Shown piece by piece: positions 30,133 through 42,059 of a stretch of DNA of 64,000 nucleotides (position 1 is the first letter of the stretch; each line of letters begins with the position of its first letter). A model generated the notes under the pieces. The model had not been told where the DNA came from. It made no database searches and worked only from the letters and a program-made list of their open reading frames with translations. The position numbers and the translations under genes are program-made. The stretch covers positions 682,001 through 746,000 of the forward strand of contig LUGG01000022.1 of the NCBI GenBank assembly GCA_001683735.1, written 5' to 3'. Source of the stretch: Grifola frondosa. Lineage: Eukaryota; Basidiomycota; Agaricomycetes; Polyporales; Grifolaceae.

Positions 30133-31270
30133 TGCAGTATGATGCGTAAGAACGCGCACGGAGTCCAGAAAAAACGACTGTCGCTCTGTAGACTATGAAT
30201 GAAGGAGATTTGGAAGCCAGAGTGTTTCGATGAATGCAAGTGTTTGAGCCACAAAGTACTTGGTTGTGCGTGACAGTAGACGCGTTACGGTCGCGTCCGT
30301 CAGCTTGACGCGTACAATCACGGGCGCTTCTCAAATCCGAATCATAAGAAGCGACGACTTGTGCGCTTACAACACCACCAATTCAAAACAGCTGGCCACC
30401 AGCTGGTTCAGCCATGTGTCCACGATCGGACTCTCCGGCCGGTGTCATGTGGCGTCCGCATTGCCCTCAGTCGTGGAAGCAACTGGGGACACCGTGGTTC
30501 CACTCCAGTCGTCACCCAGTCGGATACCTCAGCTGGCACTGGCCTGGCCTCCGGTTGTAGTTGTAATAGATAGCTTTGGGCCCCAGGGATGAGAAAGACA
30601 AATTTTCGCTCAAAATCATGTTATACCGCAACCCAAATATATTTTCCGAATGTAGTATACGGCGAACACCAGCTTTATAGCCGAAATTGTGGTCAAAGGG
30701 TAATAAACAAGTCTCACCGGCAGCCAATTCCATAGTCCACTCACGAAGAACCACAGCCAATGTATTCTACTCTCGTTTCACTCCATCATTGATTCTGCGT
30801 CGCCAGGCCAGCTGATAGCTCTACAAGATCTTCGTCAGTATTGGGAGGTCCAACCGAAAACCTGAGGCGACACTCACTCCTACACTCACCCATCATCTCC
30901 GTGACTCGACTGTATCAGATTGGCCTTTCAAAGCGGTCATATCTGTGCATCTACACCCAGTCAAAAGGTCAGTGTCCATGTTCATCCGAAATGGTGTGCC
31001 CCAAACAATGACGCAGATATAGAATCCACGGAGCGTACAGCTCAGGCCATCGAAAACAGAAGGATTCTAACGAGAGGTGAGTACAAAATCATCTTTCCCA
31101 TACAATGACACATTTTTGCATGTGGAGCAAGCAGCTCGGAAAGGGCCTCAACAGAAGAAAAGAGGAAGTGCTGGACGATGAGCTGCTCGTCACAGACAGT
31201 CTCAAGGTAAAGTCTTCGTCGCCACGTGTTTCATCCCACTCTTAATCTCCACGTGCACAGCGTCTTCACC
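30133..31270. other. Divergent promoter and spacer
   Basis: The left part is the SMC3 promoter. A plus-strand frame at 30260-30592 and a minus-strand frame at 30512-30760 lack motifs and ATG-plus-splice support. Nothing else recognised. Confidence 0.35.
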
Positions 31271-32195
31271 ATGGCCCACGACCACACTCCTCGTGCGCAT
31301 CGCCATCAAAATCGTGCAACGCGCTTTGACCCGAGGCTATTACTCTCCCCTGCAGGATTCAGTCAGCTACCTGACACCGATTTCGGCGCAGACAGCACGA
31401 CATGGACAAATAATTCACCCTCACCACAAATGCCTCGCCAACAGCGTCGACAGCGGGCAGCGCTCACGAAAGCAGTCGGCGAGATTTCCGAGTAAGTTGG
31501 CCTTTTCTCAAGCGTTGCATGACTCCACTGACGAAAGTTGCAGATTCTATGCTGACGGAGGAGCGCTAGACTCTCAAACGACGGATACGCAGTATTTCGG
31601 CTGTCTTCTGGCTGGCAGTGAAGATACTCACAGTAAGCAAAAGTTCCTTGTGCACATACAAACTGAACTTATACTCTTCGCTTGTCACAGCTGCTGAACG
31701 CGTTCTGCCAACCATCAACCTGGACCAGCCGAGCCTCTGAAACCAGTATTGAGTACGTCTCTTCATTTCTACAAATGCTAATATCCATTTCTGATTGAAT
31801 TTGCGACAGAATGCGAAGACGACGCCAGCGCTGAGGACCCCGCACGGATTTCCTCAATGGCACACCCGCTGCCGCCTTCACTGTCTCACCCCGGCGGAAC
31901 ATCACGATGTTCCCCTCACACTTCTGTGCCCATGTCCACGACTGCTGTGCCCGCATCTACGACATCAGCGCACCTGTATCTTGAGCTGCAGAATACTCGG
32001 AGACAGCTTTTTGAGTATTGCGGACGGTGGGCCTTGGCGCGCACAAGGATTCAAGAACTCGAGGATGCGTTGGCAGCGGCTTCAGATGTGTTGGCGGCAG
32101 CTTCGAGTGACTCTTGCAGTGCCATAAGACAGTCAGTGGAGAATAGGACGGTGCTGTCTTCATCACGCAGTATCAAGAAGCAGAGGCGGGAATAG
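31271..32195 (+). CDS. Unrecognised small protein with C-terminal coiled coil
   Basis: Begins MAHDHTPRAHRHQNRAT at ATG 31271. A 52 bp intron after ...KAVGEIS leads to EFYADGGALDSQTTDTQYFG, and a second intron near 31635 to TAERVLPTINLDQ. The last exon starts near 31806 (ECEDDASAEDPARISS). It ends in a Ser/Thr-rich tract, then a heptad-like helix LYLELQNTRRQLFEYCGRWA with ALARTRIQELEDALAAASDV, and a basic tail ending at TAG 32193. The third exon contains a possible early stop near 31737 unless another short intron is used. No family recognised. Confidence 0.45.
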
Positions 32196-32251
32196 GAACT
32201 TGATAGATTGAGCATAAATAGGTAGATAATTGATATGATGATCATTCGTTC

Positions 32252-33634
32252 TCATCTTCCCCCACCTGCCTGAACATTGCCAAGACATGAAATATTGCCG
32301 GTAAGCAAGTAACTATCCACTTCGCCTTGATGAAAGGAGGTCCCAGCATCTGCAAGTGAGCTCACAGCCGTGCTGCCGTGACGTTCCTGATCTTTCTCGA
32401 GAATTGCGAAGAAATGTCTGTGTGCGAATGTCAGTTATAAATTTGAAAGGTGCGAAAGTGATTACTTCGTGATTTTATGATCATCGTGTTTGTACTTTAC
32501 GCGGATATTGTCTAGCTTTTCGTCCACAATCTTCCAGTATGACGTACCCTTCGGCAGTGCTGCAGGAAGCTCTCGCAGAACACCTCGCTGGAAATCATGC
32601 AAATCAGTGCCGCCGCCACCAAGATACATAACGACACGCACCAAAAATGCGATCCGAGCACACATTGGTGCCGTCACCGTGAGGTTCGTTATTATTGTCT
32701 TAATTCCAATGCGCGTGAGGTTTTGTGCCACGGTAACAATATCCTTGCTTTTCTTAATCACTGTGGCGCCGTTGACTGTTTCTTCACCACCTAATGAAGC
32801 ATCGAGCTTGACACATTTATTAAATGAATACATCGTAAATATCACCACATCAAAATTGATACATACCTGCTTCTTGATCTCGCCTTTCCTCTGTGTGACC
32901 AGTTCCCGCGCACATGCTAGCAGGACTTCCCATTTACCATCCTCATCATGGCGGACGGTCAGCGATAAACCCCAGAGCTTACGTTCGAGGATGCGCTGTC
33001 AAATGTGTTAGCAAAAGCATCAATACCAATATTGTACACACCATAATCGTATCAACTGGACCATTTCCATCATATTCTCCGATCTTGGGCGACAGTAGGA
33101 CTCGAATGACATATTTGTTCATCTGGTCCTAGAAATAATAGGAGTAAAAAATAGGAGAAGATGGTGTAGAAGCAAATACCTTGATCGGCTTTGGCACTTT
33201 CCACTCCTTTTCAACAATCGGGGCTAAAAGAGCTTGAACGGCATCAGGAGAGACAAGAGCATGGCCATTGTCATAACGTCGCGTTCATCGTCCTGAGCCT
33301 GAGAGACTGAATTCAGCAATATGGAAAAAAGCGCACATGACCCACTTGCGTAGCTCGTTCTACTTTCAGGTTTCAGTCTCTTGGCGATGGCTTGACGGTC
33401 GACATATTGAAGTTGACTGTGCCGGCGCTTGACTCCTGGATTTGGCGTGTGGATGGCAAACTCATCAAGTGAAGAGGGGCATGGAGTTGTGAGAGCATCC
33501 GAGCGAACAGTGGATGGGAGTGGAGATGGGCTTGAAGGAGGAGAATCTCGAAGACGTGGATCAATGTTTGCATCCGCAGCGGGGCTCATACGAACAGGAG
33601 AGCTATCAATGTTGATATCATCCAGGGATTCCAT
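32252..33634 (-). CDS. Conserved-looking protein of unknown function
   Basis: Starts MESLDDINIDSSPVRMSP at ATG 33634, with a Ser/Pro-rich N-terminus containing PNPGVKRRHSQLQY. A helical body follows over several exons: DDERDVMTMAMLLSLL near 33270, KDQMNKYVIRVLLSPKIGEY near 33090, ILERKLWGLSLTVRHDEDGK near 32970, then KDIVTVAQNLTRIGIKTIIT, RIAFLVRVVMYLGGG and SYWKIVDEKLDNIRVKYKHD. The last exon HFFAILEKDQERHG ends at TGA 32252. The frame is open across consistent GT-AG introns, so the gene is likely real. No catalytic motif is visible and I do not recognise the family. Confidence 0.6.
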
Positions 33635-33867
33635 AGCTCACACTCGATGATGGTGCAGCACTGTGAAACCACGGGGGGACGGTGAGTGACACGAAAACTT
33701 CGTGAACGCTGCTGTGACATGACTTGCGGCCGGTGCTTGTGACTTGGCCTTCCACATTTGAACTCGGAGTGCAACATTCATGGCTCCTGCACGCAAACAA
33801 CTACCTGAAGGTGTGATAATTTTCAAAATCAAAGGAATATAATCAAGAGAGCTTACTTGCCTATTAA

Positions 33868-35277
33868 TTGGAAGGTTTCCGAGCTGGCCGGGATGGAAAA
33901 GTCATCTGCGAAGCTTGTTCAGAGGTTAATCCCTCCGGAGATTTTGCTTTGAACAGCAATGGACTTCTGCGCCATCAAAGATCTAACACCCACCAAAATG
34001 CAATTGTGCGCCAGCAGCGACGTCACGATAAACAACAACACCTTGAAGCCATCAGTACTCGTGATCGTACAGAGGCATCACTTACCGCGGGAACAGTGTC
34101 TGCGCTGTGCGCACAGCCTGCCGATGACCTTCCAGGTTCTGACCATCCTTTGAACTCGACAACCTCATATGAAGGAAGGCTATATGATGCCTATGGAAAT
34201 CAATTCACTTTTTCGGCGGGCAAGAATGCAGAAACTCACGAACGCGCCTGAATTCTCCTGGAAATTGAACATATGGGCTTGTTTCCAGAGAGAGTGGATA
34301 ACTCCGATCCTGCATATTTCCACGGATTGGACAGTGACGAAGGTCGTGAACGTGATGACGCGACCTTGACAAATGTCGCTGCCGAGCTTGATGCACTCGG
34401 TAAGAATGTTATCAACAATGTTGTGATTGAGATCAACACTCACCCAATTACACTTAAGCACTTGATTCCGAGGATGATGAATCAATCTGTGGAGACGATT
34501 TGACAACCGACGATGGCACCCGAAGATCCATGGTATCCCTCATGGTTCAAAAGTGGTCAGTTGGTTGAGAATATAACTTTAAGGCTTAGATATTTACTAA
34601 TTACACTCACCGTGCAACATAGATGTTGTTACTCGACATGCTGGATAGTATGCCCTGACTGCGTCTGTCTACGGACCATATCAAGTTTATTTTATGGATA
34701 TTAAAAGAGCTCGGAGTGCATGGTGTCCCATCATTCGCACGATTTCGTGCCATGCAAGCTCGGCTCAACCGGCTGACCAATATACATACCACGATGAAGC
34801 AGTCACCCCGTGGCCACATTTTCTATCAGAATCGCATGGCTGATTTGATCGCATTGGTATTGTTGCTATATCTGGAGACATCAATATTGTTTTTAATCTT
34901 TATATTGATCTAAGGACTGGGCCAACCCACAAGTATGCCCGTTTATTGAAGAATATCCTATTCGCACATCAAAAATTAGTGAATCTTGTCACACTCAAAA
35001 ATGGCATTGCAACGTACCCATCAATTTTCGCGCTCCTATGTGGGCCAACGGCAGCCAGCATTTTTTCTTGGCGAGATTGCGAAACTTCACTGTGGAAAAT
35101 TAGTCATTCCGACTCATTGGTATCGCTATAAATTCCATGGAGAAGTTTATGCCGAAGGGTACGAAGTGGTGCATTATTCAGCAGTGAGTTGGCAGCCATG
35201 TCGTTGACCTTATGCACTAAACTGTATGTAGATGAACACTTACATTATCAGGGAAGAAGTAAGTCTGATTCGTAGAA
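33868..35277 (+). pseudogene. Transposon-type gene, left half (interrupted)
   Basis: Opens with a C2H2-like finger (CEACSEVNPSGDFALNSNGL, then RHQRSNTH), followed by an acidic linker. A conserved block at 34690-35200 reads GVPSFARFRAMQARLN, GHIFYQNRMADLIAL and HFFLGEIAKLHCGKLVIPTH, then YRYKFHGEVYAEGYEVVHYS. After an intron comes MNTYIIREE, ending at a GTAAGT donor at 35259. This is the N-terminal part of a large transposon-type protein common in agaricomycetes, related in style to KDZ/Plavaka elements; the exact family is uncertain. Several frame changes mark it as decayed or error-containing. Its continuation is not downstream but at 57.9-59.4 kb, so I read it as split by insertion. Confidence 0.55.
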
Positions 35278-35287
35278 GATTCACAGT
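35278..35287 (+). repeat. Left terminal inverted repeat copy (GATTCACAGT)
   Basis: Ten-base motif matched in inverted orientation at 57866-57875. Further copies lie just inside the left end: 35701-35710 in the same orientation, and 35606-35615 inverted with one mismatch. It therefore behaves like a terminal/subterminal repeat. Confidence 0.45.
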
Positions 35288-35719
35288 GCGGCGGGACTTA
35301 CCGGTTTGTTTGTGCGTGCGTGGCAAGTCGCGTCGAGCTGGCCACGCAAGCCCCCGCACTCCTCGAGGGGAAGGGCCAGAAAAGGGACCTGGAGAGAGTA
35401 GATAGAGCCCACAGAAAATAAAACGAGTGATTGAGTCTGAAGCCTAGTCGAGTGAATTGGAAGCAAGAGAACAAGTCGGTGCAAGCAATGTCGTCGCCAG
35501 CATGTAGGTCAGTGCCAGCGTGGCGCAAGTGACTGTAACAAGTAGTGCGGCGCGTTCAGAGGTGTGCCGCACCCGTGCCGACCAACTAGGAATCTCCCAC
35601 GCTGAACTGTGAATTTTCCGGCTCGAAGCCTGGTGAGGAGGGGGTCGTTTTTCGCAGGCTCCCCCGCCAGAATGCGCTGCGAACGCTTTTCGACACTGTA
35701 GATTCACAGTTTCGGGTTC

Positions 35720-35913
35720 ACGGTATGAGCGCGGCTATCGGCAGCAACCCTTCGGGATCTGTCTCCTCCTCTCCTCTCTCCTCTCTTACACTGTGACTCC
35801 TCGTCCGGCCTTCATTGGCAACAGCTCCTTGTTGCCTCCCTCGTCGACACTAGTACTGCTCAGTTGGTGAAGCCTCTACCTGTCCACACCTACCGAAGAC
35901 CACCCTGACCCAC
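35720..35913 (+). promoter_or_regulatory. Pyrimidine-rich promoter of the nuclease gene
   Basis: A CT-rich tract (TCTCCTCCTCTCCTCTCTCC, about 35761-35785) lies 130-155 bp before the ATG. The start context CACCATGG is near-ideal for eukaryotic initiation. Inferred from position and composition. Confidence 0.4.
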
Positions 35914-36073
35914 CATGGGTGTCAACGGACTTTGGGAGGTGGGACTTGCTTTATGTCAGGCCGAAATGCTATCAAGACTGACATTTTCTCCACAAAGCTA
36001 CTGGCCCCCGCTGCTACTCGACGTTCACTGCCGCAGATGCTTCTCAAGGACGGTCTGGAGAACATCAGCAAAA
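35914..36073 (+). pseudogene. XPG/GEN1-type nuclease, 5' part (separated from its body)
   Basis: The ATG at 35914 gives MGVNGLWE, the classic Rad2/XPG/FEN N-terminus (Met-Gly-Val, with the second residue Gly needed for catalysis in the family). A 61 bp GT-AG intron follows, then LLAPAATRRSLPQMLLKDGL and ENISK at 36073. Beyond this point the frame runs into CTGTCTGA-rich repeat DNA and stops at 36117. The missing body starts with YRLGVDASIW at 51.66 kb. Joining at the shared CAAAA (36069-36073 and 51659-51663) keeps the frame exactly, so this is the displaced head of that gene. Confidence 0.75.
36069..36073 (+). repeat. Target-site duplication, left copy (CAAAA)
   Basis: Last five bases of nuclease coding sequence before the inserted block. 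Identical bases at 51659-51663 begin the resumed coding sequence. Removing one copy plus the block restores the codons for Ser-Lys-Ile-Tyr-Arg. Confidence 0.65.
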
Positions 36074-36079
36074 GTCGAA

Positions 36080-36340
36080 ACTGTCTGATCTTCTCTGGAT
36101 TGCTCTATTCTGTCTGAGTGTCTGAAATTTCAGATGTAACAGAGGTTCCATAAGCCCTCATCCTCTGAAGTCTCTGACGCTCTGAGCCCTCTCCACGGTC
36201 TGTGGCTTTTACCAGACCAGGCTCAGAGCTTCAGAGCTTCAGGCTGATGAGACTGTCCAGACGGAACATACAGCCCAGATTGTGAAGAGGTTCAAGATCT
36301 GATTTCATGCACAGAATACTCAGAGCTCACAGATACCACA
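36080..36340. repeat. Left subterminal CTGTCTGA / CAGA-type repeats
   Basis: Irregular array of TCTGA and TCAGA pentamers (CTGTCTGATC, CTGTCTGAGTGTCTGAAAT, CCTCTGAAGTCTCTGACG, CTTCAGAGCTTCAGGC), including GACTGTCCAGAC near 36258. The same vocabulary recurs at 51.3-51.63 kb. Confidence 0.55.
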
Positions 36341-36536
36341 CAGACTACTTAGAGCTCGCAGTATTGCCCAGATAAGAATGAATTGAAAGTATTAAGCTAC
36401 TAATACAAAAGTAATGCTAAGACCAAACAGAAATGTCAGACCAGCTCGACAAGAAAGAAGATCCAGACCAGCGGCAAAATGGGCTTAAATATTAGGACTG
36501 TCCAGAGCACTCAAAACTGAGTGTAGATGAGGCAGA

Positions 36537-36640
36537 TGGCGCAGACGCCGCAGACGGAGCAGATGGCGCAGACGCCGCAGACGCCGCAGACGCCGCAGAT
36601 GCCGCAGACGGAGCAGATGGCGCAGATAAACAAGATGAAG
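36537..36640. repeat. GCAGACGCC minisatellite
   Basis: About ten units of a 9-base motif (GCAGACGCC with GCAGATGGC and GCAGACGGA variants), part of a longer CAGA-rich tract to about 36700. Translated frames across it are repeat artefacts. Confidence 0.8.
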
Positions 36641-36954
36641 CCGACGAAGCAGACAGAGCATACAGAGTAGATGAAGCAGACAAAGCAGAAAAGGAAGGTA
36701 ACAGAGAGCTCATTGGAACGTAGCAAAGTGAATATAGAGAGAGGTTTGGGGATTTTCTCGTGAGTGGGGATGTGTGAGCAATGAAAGGAGACAGATATAG
36801 AGATGTCCATACAAGAATAAAAGATCTGACACCCATGAGACGTTCACGATGCCGAGCACTCAACGGCTCGTGTATGACCGTTGAGACACCCAGTGACTGA
36901 TAAAGTAGTCAGATACAATTCAACGAGAAAAGAAACCACATACCCGTGAAGCCA

Positions 36955-39234
36955 CTACTCGTGCTCCGAGTCCGAACCATCGTCGACGAGTGATGCACGA
37001 CCTATGTTGGTGTCCTCATCATCGGAGATCGTGATGCAGGACGGACGCGCTATATCGATGATCTTCAAGAGCTTGGGCCCGGAAAGGTTTTTTGTTGAGA
37101 CAACATACTCGCGTGTCGCGCCGCCCCATCGAAGGTCGCTAAAATGGTGATAGTACTTGCTTTCCTTGGGAGCTTTCGGATTGAACGGCCTTTTCGGATA
37201 ATCAATTTGACCGCTACCGCTAATGGTGACATGCTCCTCGGCCCACAACCAGACAGCGCGCTCAACCTGAAATAAAGTGAGTGAAATCAATGCAAATCAA
37301 ATATATTATAATATTTGAACTCACCGCAGCTGCGGGCTATAGCAAGCGCACCAACAGGCAACGTGTTGATCAAGGTAATACCGTGGGTGCTGAATGGGAC
37401 TGCACCTTGGATTGCGGAGAGGAAATGGCCAAAGGTGCATATGACGAACACCGAGCGGAAAAGACCCTTGTAAGGCTATTTAAGATTAGAAGGATATCAA
37501 AAATGTTTCGAGAAGAACGCAAGTGACTTTACCTGAGCACTAGCTTTCTCGAAGAGAAACCACAAGTCTTTCAGCATCTCCTGCGCCTCCTCTGCACGTG
37601 CCTTGTTATCATAGGCGGTCGAAGGGTCACTGAGGAAATATTCGTGGAGGAGGCGGAGTGCAATGCTGGCCATCGTAGAGCGCCACTCAGCGAGCAGCTG
37701 AGTCACCTGCCAGGTAGTAAGATAGGAAGTGGTCAGCCAGATATCATTTGAGCGATTGGACTTACAGTTTTGCACAGACCCTTGATCGGAGGAACAGAGG
37801 ACCTGAAGATGTTAAGCCAGAGCAGCTGCAGGTACTCAACAGCCGAATCAAGCTCGCACGCACCGCACTCAACAAACGACCATGGATTATCCAGCCTCCC
37901 GACAAGTGCGATGATTGTCGGCATGAATCGCTTTTTGAACTGGTAATGCAACTCCGGAGGTGCCTTGTATGGCTCTTCAGAGTCTTTGCCGTCTTTGGAC
38001 GACGCGGAGCTAACGGTCTTGCTATCGTCGGATTCGATCTTCGTGTCCGTTGTACTTTGGGCGCCAATGTCTTCGGGTTCAATATGAATGGTTGGATGTG
38101 ACGGTGACCATCCCCTATGTGACATCAATGAACATGAAAGGTGCGGTTTGGGCATGGTGAGTGAATATTGAATTCGTAGTACTCACATCACTTGTCAGAC
38201 GCTTCCCCTTTTCTCCGGACTCGACATCGCAGCGTCTCGTTCAACACTTTCATCGTCACTGACAATTCCTTTCGCCTTACCTTAACGGGCTCTTCGGTTG
38301 AGTCGCCTTTTTGCCCGCACGAGCCGCCTTAGGCTTCGGCGGAGGAGTCGACGGCGGAGATGCAGCATTGGCTGCCGACTTAGCCCCGGACTTCAATGTA
38401 TCCTTACTAGCTGACGAAGCACCTCGGACATCCGAATCGGACGTGCTGTGGCTAGTAGGCGCCGGTATGTTGCCCCACGCACTCTCTGACTTCTCCCAGT
38501 TTTTGACAAGGCCCATCTTATCTTCCACAGATGTTGCCTTCTTCTTGGCAGCCTTCCTAGTAACACATTATCCGTAGTAAGTTCTAGACATTGGTTTCGA
38601 CATAAGCATCAACTTACTTTTTTTTGGCAGGCTGCTTGGATGACGCCTTCGTGATCTCCTCTTGGTCGGCGCCGGGCTCGGGAGCAGTCTCACGGGATGC
38701 AGCAATAAAATTCCTAGCCCCGCTGTCACTTTTCTTCACTTTCTTCGCCAGCGGCTCAACCTCAGACTCCGAGGAAGTGGTCCCGATCTCTGTCGGCACT
38801 TCAGCCTCCTCATCATCTGGCACAGGCTCCTTGGTCCTCATCACTTCATTGACAGATGTTGGAACCCTGGAAGGCTGACGAAGACGCCTGTCCTTCTTGG
38901 GCGGTTTGGAGATGTCAGCTATAGCACCGCTGCGAACGAGGCCTCTACCGACACGCGCAACGCGTTCCGCAGACGTTTGCGCATCCGTAATCGATATATT
39001 ATCTTCGAGCTTGGCGATGCGAGCTTCCCTATTCTTCTGGTCAACTTTGCTCTTTTTTTCCTTCGTCGCCTTCGCCTCCAGTTCAGCGTCGATGTCAGTC
39101 TGGTTTCGACGCTTGCGCTTGAGGTCCACCTCACCAGGGTGCTGGTTTTTGTTGGTGGCACGGTGCAGGGCGGCATGGGGTGAAGATGAGAGTTGAAAGT
39201 TGAACTTGTCCGATTCCCGTGAGGTGCTATGCAA
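36955..39234 (-). CDS. DUF6532-like agaricomycete protein
   Basis: The N-terminus carries SSSPHAALHRATNKNQHPGE and VDLKRKRRNQTDIDAELEAK, a basic coiled coil found at the start of this mobile-DNA-associated family. A Ser/Pro/acidic linker follows (38.3-38.9 kb). The C-terminal helical domain is YQFKKRFMPTIIALVGRLDN, VTQLLAEWRSTMASIALRLL, PSTAYDNKARAEEAQEMLKD and VERAVWLWAEEHV, ending in an acidic tail at the stop 36955. About six introns. The far start is not ATG, so the true first exon may lie upstream or be lost. Function unknown. It is divergent from the Plavaka gene starting at 39385, sharing about 150 bp of upstream DNA, which suggests one element carries both. Confidence 0.6.
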
Positions 39235-39859
39235 CCTGGCGCTTACTGATGCTCTAGAATTGGGACTTTATGGCATTGCGGCGACGCGAAGTGGCTAGAG
39301 CGCGTATGTGTTTACTTTATCAGTTCAGCTTACAGCTTTTCATTTCTAAGTCCATCTCTTCCAAAGCTCAATCCACGCTGAACCATGTCAAACTCGCCTA
39401 CTTCCTCCCCCCATCTCCCAAGATGCACGATTCGCAAACCAGCCCAGTACCTATGCACAAAATGCCACCAATACTTCAAAAACAAGGCCGGACGTACCTT
39501 GCACTTCCGAATGCACCATCCCTCTTTCTCTGGGGCAGCTACACTGCCATCTCACTCCAGTTCAGATGCTTCTGTAGCTGAAGCCGATGATCATAGCAAC
39601 GCGCTGCCAATGCAGCGAGACACAATCCGTGATGATCATTCTGTCACTGACGCGTCCGACCAAGAAGCTCTCGAAGATCCAGCGGCCCACGGTGGTGACT
39701 TTCTCAAGGCGGTCGGTTAACGTCAGCGAGGATGAGGATGCGTATCCCCGGGACCACGAAGACGATGCTGCGTCACCGGTCTTGAACTTTGATTTCGTTC
39801 TCCACGGAGAGGACTCGGATTCGGACCACTCAAACTTGGAAGATGCAGATCCAGCAGGC

Positions 39860-39960
39860 CCACAAGAGTCGAGTTCGGACGAGTCGAGTCCGGATGAGTC
39901 GAGTTCAGATGAGTCGAATTCGGACGGGTCGAGTTCGAACGGGTCGAGTTCGGACGATTG
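39860..39960 (+). repeat. GAGTCGAGTTC coding repeat in Plavaka 1
   Basis: Roughly six 15-base units such as GACGAGTCGAGTTCGGAC encode an acidic Ser-Asp/Glu run (SSDESSPDESSSDES). This is typical of the low-complexity linker after the zinc finger and prone to length change. Confidence 0.7.
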
Positions 39961-41549
39961 GGAAGATGACGACGCCCCGCCGCATGTATGGGAGGATCAC
40001 ATTCCGGATGATGCGGTCCCTGCAGGATTAAGCAGGCAATATCACGAACATATTGACAGTGTGTGTTTGAATCCATATATCACTCGATTTAGTTTACTTA
40101 CATCTATCGGCACTTCAGGAACACCTTGCGACGAGGATGGAAACTATCTACCGCCGGACACTCCTCCCACTCCCCCACCTACAAAATCATCGGACGACTG
40201 GTCACCGTACCGCAACCGCATCGAGTTTGAGGTCGCAAGTTTGCTGTATGCGCGTCAGCAAGCGTCGGGAGGATTTGTCGACGAATTGATGGATCTCTGG
40301 CAGGCAACACTTCTCAAACACAACGATCATGGTCCCTTCAGCAATAATAAAGACCTTCATCATACTATTGATTCGACGGAGCTTGGAGACGTCAAATGGG
40401 AGTCCTTTGAGATGAGATACTCTGGTGAGATTCCCGAACGCAACGTGCCGCAGTGGATGACTGCCGGATACGACGTTTGGTTTCGAGACCCACATACCGT
40501 CATCCGCAACATGCTTTCAAATCCTGACTTCGACGGCGAGATAGACTATGGACCATTTCGTGAGTTCACCGATGGCGAGCGTCGACTCAAAGATTTCATG
40601 TCGGAGATTGGGCGTGGAAGCAGGCGGTATGCTATCTTCTCTTCTCTCCATGCGACAAGTGTCAGGGAGCTGAGCTTTTGCTAGGATATTATTGCTCAAG
40701 ATCCAAATAATGCCGGAGCTGCGTTCGTGCCAATTATCCTCGGCAGCGACAAGACCACTGTATCGGTTGCAACGGGGCAAAACGAATATTATCCACTGTA
40801 TGCATCAATTGGAAACGTCCACAATAGCGTCCGTCGTGCGCATCGCAACGCAGTTGCTTTAATCGGTTTTTTAGCTATACCAAAAAGTATGTTCATTTGT
40901 ACATGATTTATTTGGCTGTTGCGGCTCATAGATTTTCTACCAAGCAACCCGCGAGTATAAGGATGATCCAAAATTTCGCAAGTTTCGACGACAGCTATTC
41001 CATACTTCCCTTTCTCGTATTCTACAATCTTTAAAACCTGGGATGACAACCCCGGAAGTCACGCATTGCGCCGATGGACATTTCAGGCGGGTAATCTATG
41101 GTTTGGGTCCTTATATCGCAGACTACCCTGAGCAAGCCCTCCTTGCATGTATCGTGCAAGGATGGTGTCCAAGGTAGATTGAATATCTTTTAATTCTTAC
41201 GGACGCACCTAATCATGTTTCTGACAGATGTACAGCTCCCAACAGTAACCTCGATGGCCCAGATGGTGGACGTCGAACGCGCGAACATACGGAAGAGTTG
41301 GTCGCTCATTTTGAGCTTGGTATGCTTTGGAATGAGTACGGTCCTCGTCGGGGATATTGTGGTAGGTTCATCTTTCTCTGTCTCTGTCTCTCTCCATGAC
41401 TGTTCTTCGTCCATCTTTATCACAATTCACTTTCACCTCTACTCACATACTCAGTAATCCATCCTCTGTGATGATCCAGACGACCTCGTCGTGCTCGTCC
41501 CCTCCACACTCTCCACACTCCTCAGAAGTCTGGAACTTGATCCTGTTCG

Positions 41550-41900
41550 TCAATATGCTCCCGACCGAACTCTTCGTCAAGATATTCGTGCACGTGCGTG
41601 CCGGAACTGGCACGTCATCCACACAGCCCCGCGCTTCTTGCCCAACATCTGCCTCGGCACCGACACACGCACGTAGATGCGCTTCCCCCCATTTGCGTTG
41701 CGCGCATACTCCTCCACTCGCCCCTCCTCTACTGCTTCCATCTCGAAGCTGCTCTGGCCTCTCCCGAGCAGAGGGCGCCTCGAGTCAAATCTCATCAAGA
41801 ACGCAGCAAGACGTGCTGGGCCGTGGCCAGCTCGTGCAGCGTTCATGTGCTGGTAGGAATAAAAGCCAGACTATGCTACCACCTTGTTCGTGTCGCTTGC
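41550..41900 (+). pseudogene. F-box-like fragment
   Basis: MLPTELFVKIFVHV at about 41553-41595 resembles an F-box start. In a shifted frame RACRNWHVIHTAPRFLPNIC follows, as in agaricomycete F-box proteins. It is short and frameshifted, with no complete gene. Confidence 0.3.
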
Positions 41901-42059
41901 GTCCCCCTGAGCTTGCCTCTGGATCTTGTGACGATCGTCGGAACAGCTCTCATCGTTGTGCAAGCCTTCAAGCATGGAAGTTGCTTCGGCGACGAAGATC
42001 CGAGCTCTTGTCCACACCGCGCTGTATTAATACCAAGATGGATCGCACCTATTACATGT

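Noticed and set aside
33635..33867. Short minus-strand frames upstream of the 32.25-33.63 kb gene
   Set aside because: They overlap each other in three frames, have no motif and lie where its promoter should be.
35278..35710. A 430 bp MITE or solo LTR bounded by AGATTCACAGT direct repeats
   Set aside because: Repeats are direct, no TG...CA ends or duplication fit, and the same motif in inverted form at 57.87 kb suits a terminal repeat of the larger element better. Not fully excluded.
36492..36863. Ser/Ala- or Cys/Val-repeat proteins on the minus strand
   Set aside because: They are translations of the GCAGACGCC minisatellite and stay open only because the unit is nine bases.
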